Assembly (NCBI RefSeq): GCF_039544265.1
Contig: NZ_BAABLI010000011.1
Coordinates: forward strand, 62,001-126,000
Direction of reading: 5' to 3'
Length of the DNA: 64,000 nucleotides
Source: Corallincola platygyrae
Lineage (GTDB): Bacteria; Pseudomonadota; Gammaproteobacteria; Enterobacterales; Neiellaceae
This document shows, piece after piece, positions 35,665 through 45,084 of the stretch. A model generated the notes under the pieces. It worked only from the letters and a program-made list of their open reading frames with translations, made no database searches and was not told the DNA's origin. Each line of letters begins with the position of its first letter. Position 1 is the stretch's first letter. The position numbers and the translations under genes were made by a program.

Positions 35665-36770
35665 GCCTGTCTCCCTTTTAGTCTCGCCATAAGTCTGACG
35701 CCCAAGGGACGGCCCTTAATCAGGAGTGCAGCACCGAAGAAAAGAGCTAATCCATGTATCCACCATAGGCCCAAGCCACTGGGCAACGCACCATCTTTCA
35801 ACGCCTTATGTCCTGACATCAACAACACGTAATAACCCAAATAGAGCAAAATCGCTGGCAGCATCTTGGCAAACTTACCCTGACGAGGGTTTACAGCAGC
35901 AAGCGGCACTGCAATCAGAGAAAGAATCGGGATAGAGAGCGGCACAGCTAAACGCCAGTGAATCTCGGCATTTGCCTCTACAGAGCCCTCTTCCATCAAT
36001 TTGGTCAGCGGCCACGCATCCATCTTGCGGCCTTTCTCGTCGATATCGAAATCTTTGAGCAGTACCTGATACTCTTCAAAGTCGACAATATGGTAATCCA
36101 TCCGCCGTGGGTTACCTTCCCAGCGAGTTCCCTCGCTCAGGTGCAACATGCTGGGCTCGCCTTCAGCTTCCTGGATCGCCCCCATATCGGATACCACGAT
36201 CTCAAAATTCTTGTGGCGCTCATTAATTTTGGGAGTTCGCGCTAAGAAAATCTTGAACAGGGTTTTGCCGTCACGACTGATCTTTTCAACAAAGACCACA
36301 GACCGGCCATCAAAGGTTTGTTTGAATTGACCTTCCACCAGGGTACGCAATCCTGCGCTGGCATCAGCCTCTTCAAGCATCTGTAACTGTTGTTCTTCGG
36401 CCCAGGGTTTCAGATATAAGCTGGTTGCTCCGCCGAGGAAAGCAAGGAAAAAGGCAACCACCAAGGTAACACGTGCCACGTACCATTCACTGACACCGCA
36501 GGCTCGCATCACCACCATTTCACTCTCGGCATACATACGGCCAAGAGCAATCAGGATCCCCAGAAACATACTGAGCGGCAGGATCATCAGGATCAACCCG
36601 GGCATGTTGAGTAACACCAGGCTGGTAACCAGATCGGCGGGGTACTTACCTTCTGCGGCTTTGGTTAGAACCGACACGAACTCGCGGCTGAGAAACACCA
36701 GCATGAGAACACTCAGCACGGTGAGCTGCGCTTTCAGAAGTTCTTTGGCCAGGTAGCGAAAAAGAATCAC
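35661..36770 (-). CDS. lptF: LPS export ABC transporter permease LptF
   Basis: A 369-residue partner of LptG with the same plan of three plus three membrane helices around a periplasmic jellyroll. Visible family segments are MILFRYLAKELLKAQ at the start, SEMVVMRACGVSEW in the coupling-helix region and IPILSLIAVPLAAVNPRQGKFAKM near the third-to-last helix. It starts with GTG at 36770. It diverges from pepA across 230 bases in which I see no gene; this divergent lptFG/pepA order is common in gammaproteobacteria. Confidence 0.95.
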   Translation of the reverse strand: MILFRYLAKELLKAQLTVLSVLMLVFLSREFVSVLTKAAEGKYPADLVTSLVLLNMPGLILMILPLSMFLGILIALGRMYAESEMVVMRACGVSEWYVARVTLVVAFFLAFLGGATSLYLKPWAEEQQLQMLEEADASAGLRTLVEGQFKQTFDGRSVVFVEKISRDGKTLFKIFLARTPKINERHKNFEIVVSDMGAIQEAEGEPSMLHLSEGTRWEGNPRRMDYHIVDFEEYQVLLKDFDIDEKGRKMDAWPLTKLMEEGSVEANAEIHWRLAVPLSIPILSLIAVPLAAVNPRQGKFAKMLPAILLYLGYYVLLMSGHKALKDGALPSGLGLWWIHGLALFFGAALLIKGRPLGVRLMARLKGRQA

Positions 36771-37000
36771 GAATATTCTGCCTACAAACTGCTCATTTTG
36801 GATGCGTTAAGCGTAAATTTAAGCTAACGCACCGTTTTTATATTTTTTCGGGTTGAAATCAGTGCTTTTGCCACCACTTCGACTATAGTACATAACCAAA
36901 AGTTCGCGGCAATTAGCGGGCTTTATCACTAACAAACTAATGCGTCGCACGCATTATGTAACAAACACCTTGGTTTGTCTTTAAGGTTTGAGGAGTCACT

Positions 37001-38509
37001 ATGGAGTTCAGTGTAAAAAGCGGAAGTCCGGAGAAACAACGTAGCGCATGCGTCGTCGTAGGCGTATTTGAGCCCCGCCGCTTATCCCCCATAGCAGAAC
37101 AGCTGGACAAAATCAGTGACGGCTATATCAGCAACCTGCTGCGCCGCGGCGATCTGGAAGGCAAGCCTGGCCAGATGCTGCTATTGCATCATGTTCCTAA
37201 CGTACTGTCTGAGCGCGTTCTTCTGGTTGGCTGTGGTAAAGAGCGTGAGCTGGATGAGAAGCAGTATCGCCAAATCATCGGCAAAACGATCAACACACTG
37301 AACGAAACCGGCTCCATGGAAGCGGTCTGTTTCCTGACTGAACTACACGTGAAAGCCCGCGACACCTATTGGAAGGTTCGTCAGGCAGTAGAAACCACCC
37401 ACGACAACCTGTACAGCTTCGATCAGCTGAAAAGCAAAAAGGGCGAAACCCGCCGTCCACTGCGCAAACTGGTATTTAACGTTCCGACCCGCCGCGAACT
37501 CTCGATTGGCGAGCAGGCAATCAGTCACGGATTGAGTGTGGCAGCAGGTATTGAGACCTGTAAGAACGTTGCCAACATGCCACCGAACATCTGTAACCCA
37601 GCGTACCTGGCCGAGCAAGCGAACGAACTGGCAGCCAAATACGACAAAGTCAGTGTTGATGTCGTCGGTGAAGCTGAAATGGCCGAACTCGGCATGAACA
37701 GTTATCTGGCAGTGGGGCGCGGCTCAGAAAACGAAAGCCAAATGAGCATCATCCACTATAAAGGGGATGTTAAAAACGATGCCCAACCCATCGTACTTGT
37801 CGGTAAGGGCCTGACCTTCGACTCCGGCGGTATCTCACTCAAGCCGGGTGAAGGCATGGATGAGATGAAGTATGACATGGGCGGTGCAGCCGGTGTACTT
37901 GGCACAATGAAAGCACTGGCTGAACTGGACCTGCCACTTAACGTCATTGGCGTTCTCGCGGGTTGCGAAAACATGCCAGATGGTAAAGCTTACCGGCCAG
38001 GTGATGTGCTCACTACCATGAGCGGCCAAACGGTAGAAGTGCTGAACACTGATGCCGAAGGCCGTCTGGTACTGTGTGATGCCCTCACCTATGTTGAGCG
38101 TTTTGACCCAGAGTTAGTGATTGACGTGGCCACGTTGACTGGCGCTTGTGTGATTGCCTTAGGTAAACACGCGACCGGCTTGATGAGTACCCACAACCCA
38201 CTGGCCCACGAGCTGCTCAATGCGTCAGAGCAAAGTGGTGACCGCGCATGGCGTCTGCCAATTTGGGATGACTACCAGGAAATGCTGGAAAGTCCATTTG
38301 CAGATATGGCAAACATTGGTGGCCGCCCTGCTGGTGCGATCACCGCAGGCTGCTTTCTGGCCCGGTTCACCAAAAAGTATCATTGGGCACACCTCGACGT
38401 TGCCGGTACAGCTTGGCGCAGCGGCAAGGACAAGGGCTCCACAGGGCGCCCGGTTCCGATGCTGACGCAGTTCCTGCTGAATCGCGCAGACGAAACTTTG
38501 GGAGAATAA
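37001..38509 (+). CDS. pepA: Leucyl aminopeptidase PepA
   Basis: A 502-residue M17 aminopeptidase. The N-terminal domain (1-170) is followed by the catalytic domain with metal ligands in VGKGLTFDSGGISLKPG, KYDMGGAAGV and the signature NTDAEGRL. It forms a hexamer that removes N-terminal residues using two divalent metal ions in the cytoplasm; in E. coli PepA also binds DNA in plasmid dimer resolution and carAB control. GAGGAG lies just before the ATG. It starts a pepA-holC-valS run. Confidence 0.96.
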   Translation: MEFSVKSGSPEKQRSACVVVGVFEPRRLSPIAEQLDKISDGYISNLLRRGDLEGKPGQMLLLHHVPNVLSERVLLVGCGKERELDEKQYRQIIGKTINTLNETGSMEAVCFLTELHVKARDTYWKVRQAVETTHDNLYSFDQLKSKKGETRRPLRKLVFNVPTRRELSIGEQAISHGLSVAAGIETCKNVANMPPNICNPAYLAEQANELAAKYDKVSVDVVGEAEMAELGMNSYLAVGRGSENESQMSIIHYKGDVKNDAQPIVLVGKGLTFDSGGISLKPGEGMDEMKYDMGGAAGVLGTMKALAELDLPLNVIGVLAGCENMPDGKAYRPGDVLTTMSGQTVEVLNTDAEGRLVLCDALTYVERFDPELVIDVATLTGACVIALGKHATGLMSTHNPLAHELLNASEQSGDRAWRLPIWDDYQEMLESPFADMANIGGRPAGAITAGCFLARFTKKYHWAHLDVAGTAWRSGKDKGSTGRPVPMLTQFLLNRADETLGE

Positions 38510-38510
38510 A

Positions 38511-38969
38511 ATGACGCAGGTGGTTTTTTACCTGCTTCCCGAACAAACACAGGCGCCAAGTGCGCCTGTGTTGCTTTCTTCCGCCTGCCAAATCGCTGAG
38601 CGCTGCTATTTAGACAAAGAGCGCGTCTACATGTTGGCGGCAGATCAAGCACAGGCAGAAGCAGTTGATGAATTGCTGTTCAGCTTTGAGCCAGACAGCT
38701 TTGTTCCGCACAATTTAGTCGGCGAAGGCCCTAATGGTGGTGCCCCGGTCGAGATAGGTACTCACGCTCCCAAAGGCCAACGTTCGGTTCTGATTAATCT
38801 CTGCCCACAAGTGCCTTCATTTGCGGTAAAATCCCGCCTCATTATCGATTTCGTACCCGCTGACGACGCTGACAAACAGTTGGCTCGTGAGCGTTACAAA
38901 CAATATCGTGCGTCCGGTCTGGCCATCGACACTTATGAGTTGGCCGCTTCGAATGCCACAGCTAGCTGA
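38511..38969 (+). CDS. holC: DNA polymerase III chi subunit HolC
   Basis: A 152-residue protein starting one base after the pepA stop. Family traits are MTQVVFYLLPE at the start, a Cys-containing helix region (ACQIAERCYLDKERVYMLAADQAQAEAVDELLFSF), FVPHNLVGEGP and the late LIIDFVP strand. Chi links the clamp loader to SSB on lagging-strand DNA. The pepA-holC-valS order is conserved in gammaproteobacteria. Confidence 0.94.
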   Translation: MTQVVFYLLPEQTQAPSAPVLLSSACQIAERCYLDKERVYMLAADQAQAEAVDELLFSFEPDSFVPHNLVGEGPNGGAPVEIGTHAPKGQRSVLINLCPQVPSFAVKSRLIIDFVPADDADKQLARERYKQYRASGLAIDTYELAASNATAS

Positions 38970-38982
38970 TATTTAAAGATTT

Positions 38983-41832
38983 ATGGAAAAGACCTATACC
39001 CCGCAAAACATCGAGCAGGACCTTTATCAAGAGTGGGAAGCCAAAGGCTACTTTGCCCCATCCGGCAAAGGTGACCCTTACTGCATCATGATCCCGCCGC
39101 CGAACGTGACCGGCAGCCTGCACATGGGCCACGCATTCCAGCAAACCATTATGGATGCCCTGACCCGTTACCATCGCATGAAGGGGAAGAACACGCTGTG
39201 GCAGGTAGGTACCGACCACGCAGGTATTGCTACCCAGATGGTAGTGGAACGCAAACTGGCCGCTGAGAATGGCCCTACCCGCCAGGAACTTGGCCGCGAC
39301 GCCTTTATCGACAAGATTTGGGACTGGAAAAAAGAGTCCGGCGGCACCATTACCCGCCAGATGCGTCGCCTGGGCACTTCTGTGGATTGGGAGCGTGAGC
39401 GCTTCACCATGGATGAAGGCCTTTCCAACGCTGTTCAGGAAGTGTTTATCCGCCTCTATAAAGAGGACCTGATCTACCGTGGCAAGCGCCTGGTGAACTG
39501 GGACCCTAAACTGCACACCGCTATCTCTGATCTCGAAGTTGAGAACAAAGACAAAAAAGGGTTTATGTGGCACTTCCGCTATCCACTGGCGGATGGCGCT
39601 ACCACAGCCGAAGGCAAAGACTATCTGGTAGTTGCTACCACGCGTCCTGAAACCATGCTGGGTGACACCGCCGTCGCGGTTAACCCGGAAGATCCTCGCT
39701 ACAAGGCGTTGATCGGCAAACATGTGGTACTGCCATTTGTTGATCGCAAGATCCCGATTGTTGGTGACGAACATGCCGATATGGAGAAAGGCACCGGCTG
39801 TGTGAAGATCACGCCAGCGCACGACTTCAATGACTACGAAGTAGGTAAGCGTAATCAGCTGCCAATGATCAACGTACTCACCTTCGATGCCATGATCCGC
39901 GACGAAGCAGAAGTATTTGATACCAATGGCGAAGCTGCCGACGTTTATTCGAGCCAGCTGCCAGAACAGTTCCGGGGTCTGGAACGTTTCGTTGCCCGTA
40001 AGGCGATCGTAGCCGCGATGGATGAACTGGGCCTGCTGGACGAGGTTAAAGACCACGAACTGACAGTGCCTTATGGCGACCGTGGTGGTGTTGTGATTGA
40101 GCCAATGCTCACCGACCAATGGTATGTACGTGTTGCGCCGATGGCTAAAACCGCCATTGAAGCGGTAGAAGACGGCCGTATCCAGTTCGTGCCAAAGCAG
40201 TACGAGAATATGTACTTCGCCTGGATGCGCGATATTCAGGATTGGTGTATCTCTCGCCAGTTATGGTGGGGTCACCGTATTCCAGCCTGGTATGACGACC
40301 AAGGCAACGTTTACGTTGGCACAGACGAAGCCGACGTTCGTGCCAAAAACAGCCTGAATGATGACGTGGTTCTACGCCAGGACGACGACGTACTTGATAC
40401 CTGGTTCAGCTCAGCTCTGTGGACCTTCTCTACCCTGGGGTGGCCAGAGCAGACACCAGACCTGAAAACCTTCCACCCAACCGATGTGTTGGTGACGGGT
40501 TTCGATATCATCTTCTTCTGGGTAGCGCGCATGATCATGATGACCATGCACTTCATCAAAGATGAAGACGGTACTCCGCAGGTGCCATTCAAAACCGTTT
40601 ACGTTACCGGCCTTATCCGTGACGACGAAGGCAACAAGATGTCTAAGTCCAAGGGTAACGTGATTGACCCATTGGACATGATCGACGGTATCGAACTGGA
40701 CAGCCTGTTGGACAAGCGCACTGGCAACATGATGCAGCCTCAGTTGGCTGAGAAAATCGCCAAACGCACTCAGAAACAGTTCCCTGCCGGTATCGAATCG
40801 CACGGTACTGATGCACTGCGCTTCACTTTGGCGGCACTGGCATCGACCGGTCGCGATATCAACTGGGATATGAAGCGCCTGGAAGGTTACCGCAACTTCT
40901 GTAACAAGCTTTGGAACGCCAGCCGCTATGTGCTGATGAACACCGAAGAGCAGGACTGTGGCCAGAACGGCGGTGACATTTCGCTATCATTGCCAGATCG
41001 TTGGATTCTGTCTGCGCTGCAAAGCATGACTGAGGAGTTCAGCCAGCATATCGACAACTACCGTTTCGATTTAGCTGCAAACACTGCGTACGAGTTTACC
41101 TGGAACCAGTTCTGTGACTGGTATCTGGAGCTGACTAAACCTGTACTGCAATCAGGCAGCGAAGCTGAGCAACGTGGTACACGCCAGACGCTGGTTACCG
41201 TGCTTGAACAGCTTCAACGCATCATGCATCCGCTGATGCCGTTCATCACCGAAACCATCTGGAAGCGCGTAGCACCGTTAGCGGGTGTCGAAGGTGACAG
41301 CCTGATGCTACAGCCGTTCCCGGCTAAACAAGCTGACTTGGTTGATGACAGTGCAGAGCAGGATCTGGAGTGGGTTAAACAGTTCGTTGTCGGTATTCGT
41401 AATATTCGCGGCGAAATGGATATCAGTCCAAATAAAGCGCTGGAAGTGCTATTGCGCAACGCCTCTGCCGATGATCAGCGTCGACAGACAGAAAACGAAG
41501 CTTTCCTCTGTACCTTGGCAAAACTTACTTCTGTGAAAGTTCTTGCTGAAGGTGAAGAAGCACCGGCCTCTGCCACTGCGCTGGTTGGTGATATGGAAGT
41601 GATGATCCCAATGGCGGGTCTGATCGACAAAGAAGCAGAGCTGGCTCGTTTGGCAAAACAAGCTGAAAAGCTGAGCAAAGAGCTGGGCCGCCTGAAAGGC
41701 AAACTAAGCAACGAGAAGTTTGTCAGCAATGCGCCAGAAGCCGTTATCGCCAAGGAGCGTGATAAGCTGGCAGATGCAGAGAAACAGCTGGCCAAGCTGG
41801 AAGAACAGAAAGCAACGATCGCTGCACTCTAG
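38983..41832 (+). CDS. valS: Valyl-tRNA synthetase
   Basis: A 949-residue class I synthetase. The HIGH-type motif is in PPPNVTGSLHMGHAF (about 38-52) and KMSKS in GNKMSKSKGN (about 552-561). Between them lies the CP1 editing domain, which hydrolyses Thr-tRNA(Val) (TTRPETMLGDTAVAV). An anticodon-binding domain and a C-terminal coiled coil (about 880-945, KEAELARLAKQAEKLSKELG) follow. Length agrees with the E. coli enzyme. It starts 13 bases after holC and ends before a terminator. Confidence 0.97.
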   Translation: MEKTYTPQNIEQDLYQEWEAKGYFAPSGKGDPYCIMIPPPNVTGSLHMGHAFQQTIMDALTRYHRMKGKNTLWQVGTDHAGIATQMVVERKLAAENGPTRQELGRDAFIDKIWDWKKESGGTITRQMRRLGTSVDWERERFTMDEGLSNAVQEVFIRLYKEDLIYRGKRLVNWDPKLHTAISDLEVENKDKKGFMWHFRYPLADGATTAEGKDYLVVATTRPETMLGDTAVAVNPEDPRYKALIGKHVVLPFVDRKIPIVGDEHADMEKGTGCVKITPAHDFNDYEVGKRNQLPMINVLTFDAMIRDEAEVFDTNGEAADVYSSQLPEQFRGLERFVARKAIVAAMDELGLLDEVKDHELTVPYGDRGGVVIEPMLTDQWYVRVAPMAKTAIEAVEDGRIQFVPKQYENMYFAWMRDIQDWCISRQLWWGHRIPAWYDDQGNVYVGTDEADVRAKNSLNDDVVLRQDDDVLDTWFSSALWTFSTLGWPEQTPDLKTFHPTDVLVTGFDIIFFWVARMIMMTMHFIKDEDGTPQVPFKTVYVTGLIRDDEGNKMSKSKGNVIDPLDMIDGIELDSLLDKRTGNMMQPQLAEKIAKRTQKQFPAGIESHGTDALRFTLAALASTGRDINWDMKRLEGYRNFCNKLWNASRYVLMNTEEQDCGQNGGDISLSLPDRWILSALQSMTEEFSQHIDNYRFDLAANTAYEFTWNQFCDWYLELTKPVLQSGSEAEQRGTRQTLVTVLEQLQRIMHPLMPFITETIWKRVAPLAGVEGDSLMLQPFPAKQADLVDDSAEQDLEWVKQFVVGIRNIRGEMDISPNKALEVLLRNASADDQRRQTENEAFLCTLAKLTSVKVLAEGEEAPASATALVGDMEVMIPMAGLIDKEAELARLAKQAEKLSKELGRLKGKLSNEKFVSNAPEAVIAKERDKLADAEKQLAKLEEQKATIAAL

Positions 41833-41852
41833 CGAATTAGAAAAGCACGATT

Positions 41853-41883
41853 AAAAAAGCCGCCCATTAGGGCGGCTTTTTAT
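41853..41883. terminator. Bidirectional terminator between valS and the chemoreceptor gene
   Basis: The stem AAAAAAGCCGCCC/GGGCGGCTTTTT with a 4-5 base loop gives T runs on both strands. Confidence 0.93.
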
Positions 41884-41900
41884 TTTCTTAAACGTGATGA

Positions 41901-43535
41901 CTAAACCTTAAAGCGGTTTACCAAACCTGCTATATCACCACTCTGCTCCTGCACTCTAACACTGGAGTGAGAAACTTCCTGGGCAATCGCATCGGTCTCT
42001 TCTGCCATATGTTTAATGCGAACCACATTTTCACTAATCTGATCTGCGGTGCTGGACTGTTCTTCAGCAGCCGTGGCTATCTGGGTATTCATACCCGCGA
42101 TCTCCTGCACTGCACCCGTTATCTGTTCAAGCACCTGTCCGGTATGGCCCGCATGTTCGACCAACTCGGTCGCACGGCCCTGACTCTCACCCATCGCCTG
42201 CACCGCGTCGTGAGAGAGCGCTTGTAAGCGTTCAATGATCTCACGGATCTCATTAGTTGAATCCTGGGTCCGTTGCGCAAGGGTTCTCACTTCATCTGCT
42301 ACAACGGCAAAACCACGGCCCTGCTCTCCAGCGCGTGCCGCTTCAATCGCCGCATTCAGCGCCAATAAGTTGGTTTGTTCGGCGATGCCGCTGATCACAT
42401 CCATCACGGTGCCGATATCTTTACTGCCATCTTCCACGCGTTGAATCACGCCTGCGGCCTGCTCAATATTTGCGGCAAGCTGCTCAATCCCGGCGATGGT
42501 TTGATCAACCACAGTTCGGCCGTTAACCACGTCGTTATCAGCCTGGTGAGTCGCTTCAGCCGCATCAGTAGCGTTTCTGGCCACTTCCTGTACCGAGGCT
42601 GCCATCTCCGTCACCGCAGTCGCTACCTGGTCGTTTTCACCCTGCTGTTCGTTAGCCGCCTGTTTGGCGCGATCAGCAAGGCTGTTTACCTGCTCCAGCT
42701 CAGTATTGAGGCCAGCGACCAACGCTTGGATCTGTTTGATTAGATCGGACTGATTGGTGACAAAACGATTGAAGGTTTCAGCAAGCTGCGCAGCCTCATC
42801 TTTACCTTCCACTTGCAGACGATGAGTCAGATCTCCCTCACCATCAGCAATTTCTGACATACGGTCACGGATATAGGACAGGGTTTTACCTGCGACAGTG
42901 CCCACCCAGAGCCCGACCAGTACACTGACAATGGCACCACCGATGCCATAAATAAAAATCTGCGCTAAGGCAAAGGAGGCGTGCTCATCAGTGGTTTTCA
43001 CCTGTTGATCGGCCTGGCTTTCCACCAGTTCGGTCAGCTGATCCACGATGTCACGCATCGCCTGGAACTGCTTTTCTGCATCACCCAGGCTGAGTTCTTT
43101 AGCGGCTTCCCAATCTGCATCGGCAATCGCCAATACTTTCAGGGTGCTCTTTTCCCAGGTACTGCGCAGACGCTTATAGCTTTCGAACAGCTGCTTCGAC
43201 TTGTCGTCTTTACTCAGTTCAGCAAACTTGTTTATGCGATCTGCGCTCTGCTGCATGTTCTCTTTGTGCTGCTTTTTAAACACCGCATATGAAGGGTCAT
43301 TGGGCGGCACAAATACCAGCGAACGCTCGGCAACCTGAGCTTGATAAAGGTCCCTGTCAGCCTGTAACAGCAATCCTAGCCGTGGCATGGTTTCTTTATT
43401 GATCTCTTCGTTCTCGGCAACTAAGTCACTGATGGCGCTATAGGCGACCACAGAAACCACAAACAGAACCAGAACAAAGAGAGAGGATAGGAAAAGCTGT
43501 TTACCGCGAAAGTTTAAGTTGTAGATCCAACTCAT
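41901..43535 (-). CDS. Methyl-accepting chemotaxis protein
   Basis: A 544-residue chemoreceptor. Helix 1 (about 12-30), a four-helix-bundle periplasmic sensor (about 32-188), helix 2 (about 190-212), a HAMP domain (about 213-265) and a cytoplasmic signalling domain (about 280-540) are in the usual order. The hairpin tip carries the conserved GIAEQTNLLALNAAIEAARAGEQGRGFAVVADEVR region (quoted here in part by its segments: EQTNLLALNAAIEAA and GRGFAVVADEVR). It senses a small ligand and signals to CheA/CheW. No CheR-binding pentapeptide is seen at the C-terminus (ends LVNRFKV). The ligand is unknown, and no other che genes are in the window. Confidence 0.95.
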   Translation of the reverse strand: MSWIYNLNFRGKQLFLSSLFVLVLFVVSVVAYSAISDLVAENEEINKETMPRLGLLLQADRDLYQAQVAERSLVFVPPNDPSYAVFKKQHKENMQQSADRINKFAELSKDDKSKQLFESYKRLRSTWEKSTLKVLAIADADWEAAKELSLGDAEKQFQAMRDIVDQLTELVESQADQQVKTTDEHASFALAQIFIYGIGGAIVSVLVGLWVGTVAGKTLSYIRDRMSEIADGEGDLTHRLQVEGKDEAAQLAETFNRFVTNQSDLIKQIQALVAGLNTELEQVNSLADRAKQAANEQQGENDQVATAVTEMAASVQEVARNATDAAEATHQADNDVVNGRTVVDQTIAGIEQLAANIEQAAGVIQRVEDGSKDIGTVMDVISGIAEQTNLLALNAAIEAARAGEQGRGFAVVADEVRTLAQRTQDSTNEIREIIERLQALSHDAVQAMGESQGRATELVEHAGHTGQVLEQITGAVQEIAGMNTQIATAAEEQSSTADQISENVVRIKHMAEETDAIAQEVSHSSVRVQEQSGDIAGLVNRFKV

Positions 43536-43684
43536 AACGACGACCTTTTTATTCGCTGAGCCAAGGGGTTGGAGCTAAAAAGTTAGCACAATCAAACGCA
43601 CTGATAGCGTTACCGTGCTGACTTCTATAACTCCATCACAATTATCTGCGGCAGGTCGTACGTCAGTCGTCGAAAAGGGGGGAA

Positions 43685-44041
43685 TTATTCGATGAAATAG
43701 GTACCCCAGCCGTCATAGTGCACATCATGCTTTTCGGCGAGGGCAAACATTTCTTGAGTTTGTTGGTCGATTTTTTCGATGTTGAGCGGAGATTTGGCGA
43801 TCACGTCACAACAGATCAGCATACCGCCCTCTTCAAGCTCAAGTTCTTCCGCATCTGTTACTTCGAACCCTTTCTTGAAGGCATCAACGGCAAGCTTCTC
43901 CAAACGATCAAAGTTATCGCTGGCAAAATGATGTTCGAGCGTATACTCCGCGTCTGCATCACTGCCATCTTCCAGCAGTGCTTCCACCGTTTCACGGTTA
44001 ATTTCCAGCTGCTCTGCGATCTCTTGTTCGAGTTCAGACAT
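43685..44041 (-). CDS. rraB: Regulator of ribonuclease E activity B
   Basis: A 118-residue acidic protein. The RraB family traits are the N-terminal helix with ETVEALLEDGSDADAEYTLEHHF, FKKGFEVTDAEE and the C-terminal HDVHYDGWGTYF. In E. coli RraB binds RNase E and alters degradosome composition and mRNA decay. It follows the plsC-like gene on the same strand by 48 bases and may share its transcript. Confidence 0.92.
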   Translation of the reverse strand: MSELEQEIAEQLEINRETVEALLEDGSDADAEYTLEHHFASDNFDRLEKLAVDAFKKGFEVTDAEELELEEGGMLICCDVIAKSPLNIEKIDQQTQEMFALAEKHDVHYDGWGTYFIE

Positions 44042-44089
44042 AGTTGCTCCAGGCTCTGGGCATTGGCCCTGTTTCAGATGCGGCGGATT

Positions 44090-44833
44090 CTAGCCTATTT
44101 GGGCGTTACCGTCAGTTTTAGGGGCGTCTTCAGTCGGCTTACCGTTAATTCGATCCAGCTGTTCAGCCATTAGTGCGTGAGTACTTTTCATCACCTTGCG
44201 CACATCATCCTCGGGATAGATGGCGATAGGATCCAAGTACTCCACTGTGAGATAGCCATTATTCCACTTATTCCAGCGGACATGCTCCAGATCAGACACA
44301 ACGACAGGCACAATAGGCACACCTGCTTTTTGTGCAACACGAAATGCACCACTCTTGAATGGCAGCAAACCACGACCATGACTGCGAGTGCCTTCTGGGA
44401 ACATCCAAACACTCATCTGTTTGTCTGAAATCGCCTTAACAACTTGCTTGATAGTGCCCGCCGCACTGCGACTGTTGCTGCGGTTAATCAGAATGTTCCC
44501 CGTGACCCAGTATAACAATCCAAACAGAGGAATATAGGCAAGGCTTTGTTTACCGACTGAAACCGTGCGTGGCCGCAATACACCCGCAAGCGCCAGAATA
44601 TCAATGACGTTTTGATGGTTGGCTACATAAACGGCACTCTGAATCGGCGCGACAGACTCGGGAACCTTAACCCTCAGACGCATACCAAGAAGAATCACCA
44701 TCCAGCTGAATGGACGGCCACACCAGTGCATCAAATTAGGGTGAAACGGACGCAACAAGCAAAACAGTACACAGGGCACGGTGAAGATAATCAGGTAGGT
44801 GAGCATCAGCAACACCCGAATCACAGCCAGCAT
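44090..44833 (-). CDS. 1-acyl-sn-glycerol-3-phosphate acyltransferase (PlsC-type)
   Basis: A 247-residue enzyme from ATG 44833, chosen because GAGGAA lies just upstream; a longer frame from 44893 adds 20 residues with no hydrophobic sense. Two N-terminal hydrophobic segments precede acyltransferase motif I NHQNVID (HX4D), motif II around ILINRS, motif III FPEGTRS and motif IV VPIVPVVV. It makes phosphatidic acid by acylating the sn-2 position of lysophosphatidate at the inner membrane. Whether it is the main PlsC or a paralogue (such as YihG/PlsC2) cannot be told from the window. Confidence 0.9.
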   Translation of the reverse strand: MLAVIRVLLMLTYLIIFTVPCVLFCLLRPFHPNLMHWCGRPFSWMVILLGMRLRVKVPESVAPIQSAVYVANHQNVIDILALAGVLRPRTVSVGKQSLAYIPLFGLLYWVTGNILINRSNSRSAAGTIKQVVKAISDKQMSVWMFPEGTRSHGRGLLPFKSGAFRVAQKAGVPIVPVVVSDLEHVRWNKWNNGYLTVEYLDPIAIYPEDDVRKVMKSTHALMAEQLDRINGKPTEDAPKTDGNAQIG

Positions 44834-45003
44834 GGTTCCTCGCTTAGTTCCTTTTTGGAGGGCGCAGTATACGTTGGTTGAGGCAATAGACACCTCTGAT
44901 CTCTACATATACTTGCAGTTCAAGCAGGCCTTTCACCTGCTATTCGAGATATTCTTTATCCCAACATGGTATATAACTGCTTCGCCACATAAAATAGGCA
45001 ATG

Positions 45004-45051
45004 ATACCAATCCGCATAAAGATATGGTCATATTCTTATACGGATTGGTAT
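45004..45051. repeat. 48-bp near-perfect palindromic repeat element
   Basis: The arms begin ATACCAATCCGCATAA and end TTATACGGATTGGTAT. About 23 bases on each side pair with three mismatches around a 2-base centre. It lies in the 251-base region between plsC and kdkA, close upstream of kdkA. Size and structure fit a dispersed intergenic palindrome rather than an operator or terminator, as there is no T run. Confidence 0.7.
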
Positions 45052-45084
45052 TAATTGATCTCAACCCATTCAAGGCCTTAGTGA

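Noticed and set aside
38962..40119. 385-codon open frame on the minus strand
   Set aside because: It lies entirely opposite valS, has no ribosome-binding site or recognisable domain, and its composition is that of a complementary shadow of a strongly biased gene.
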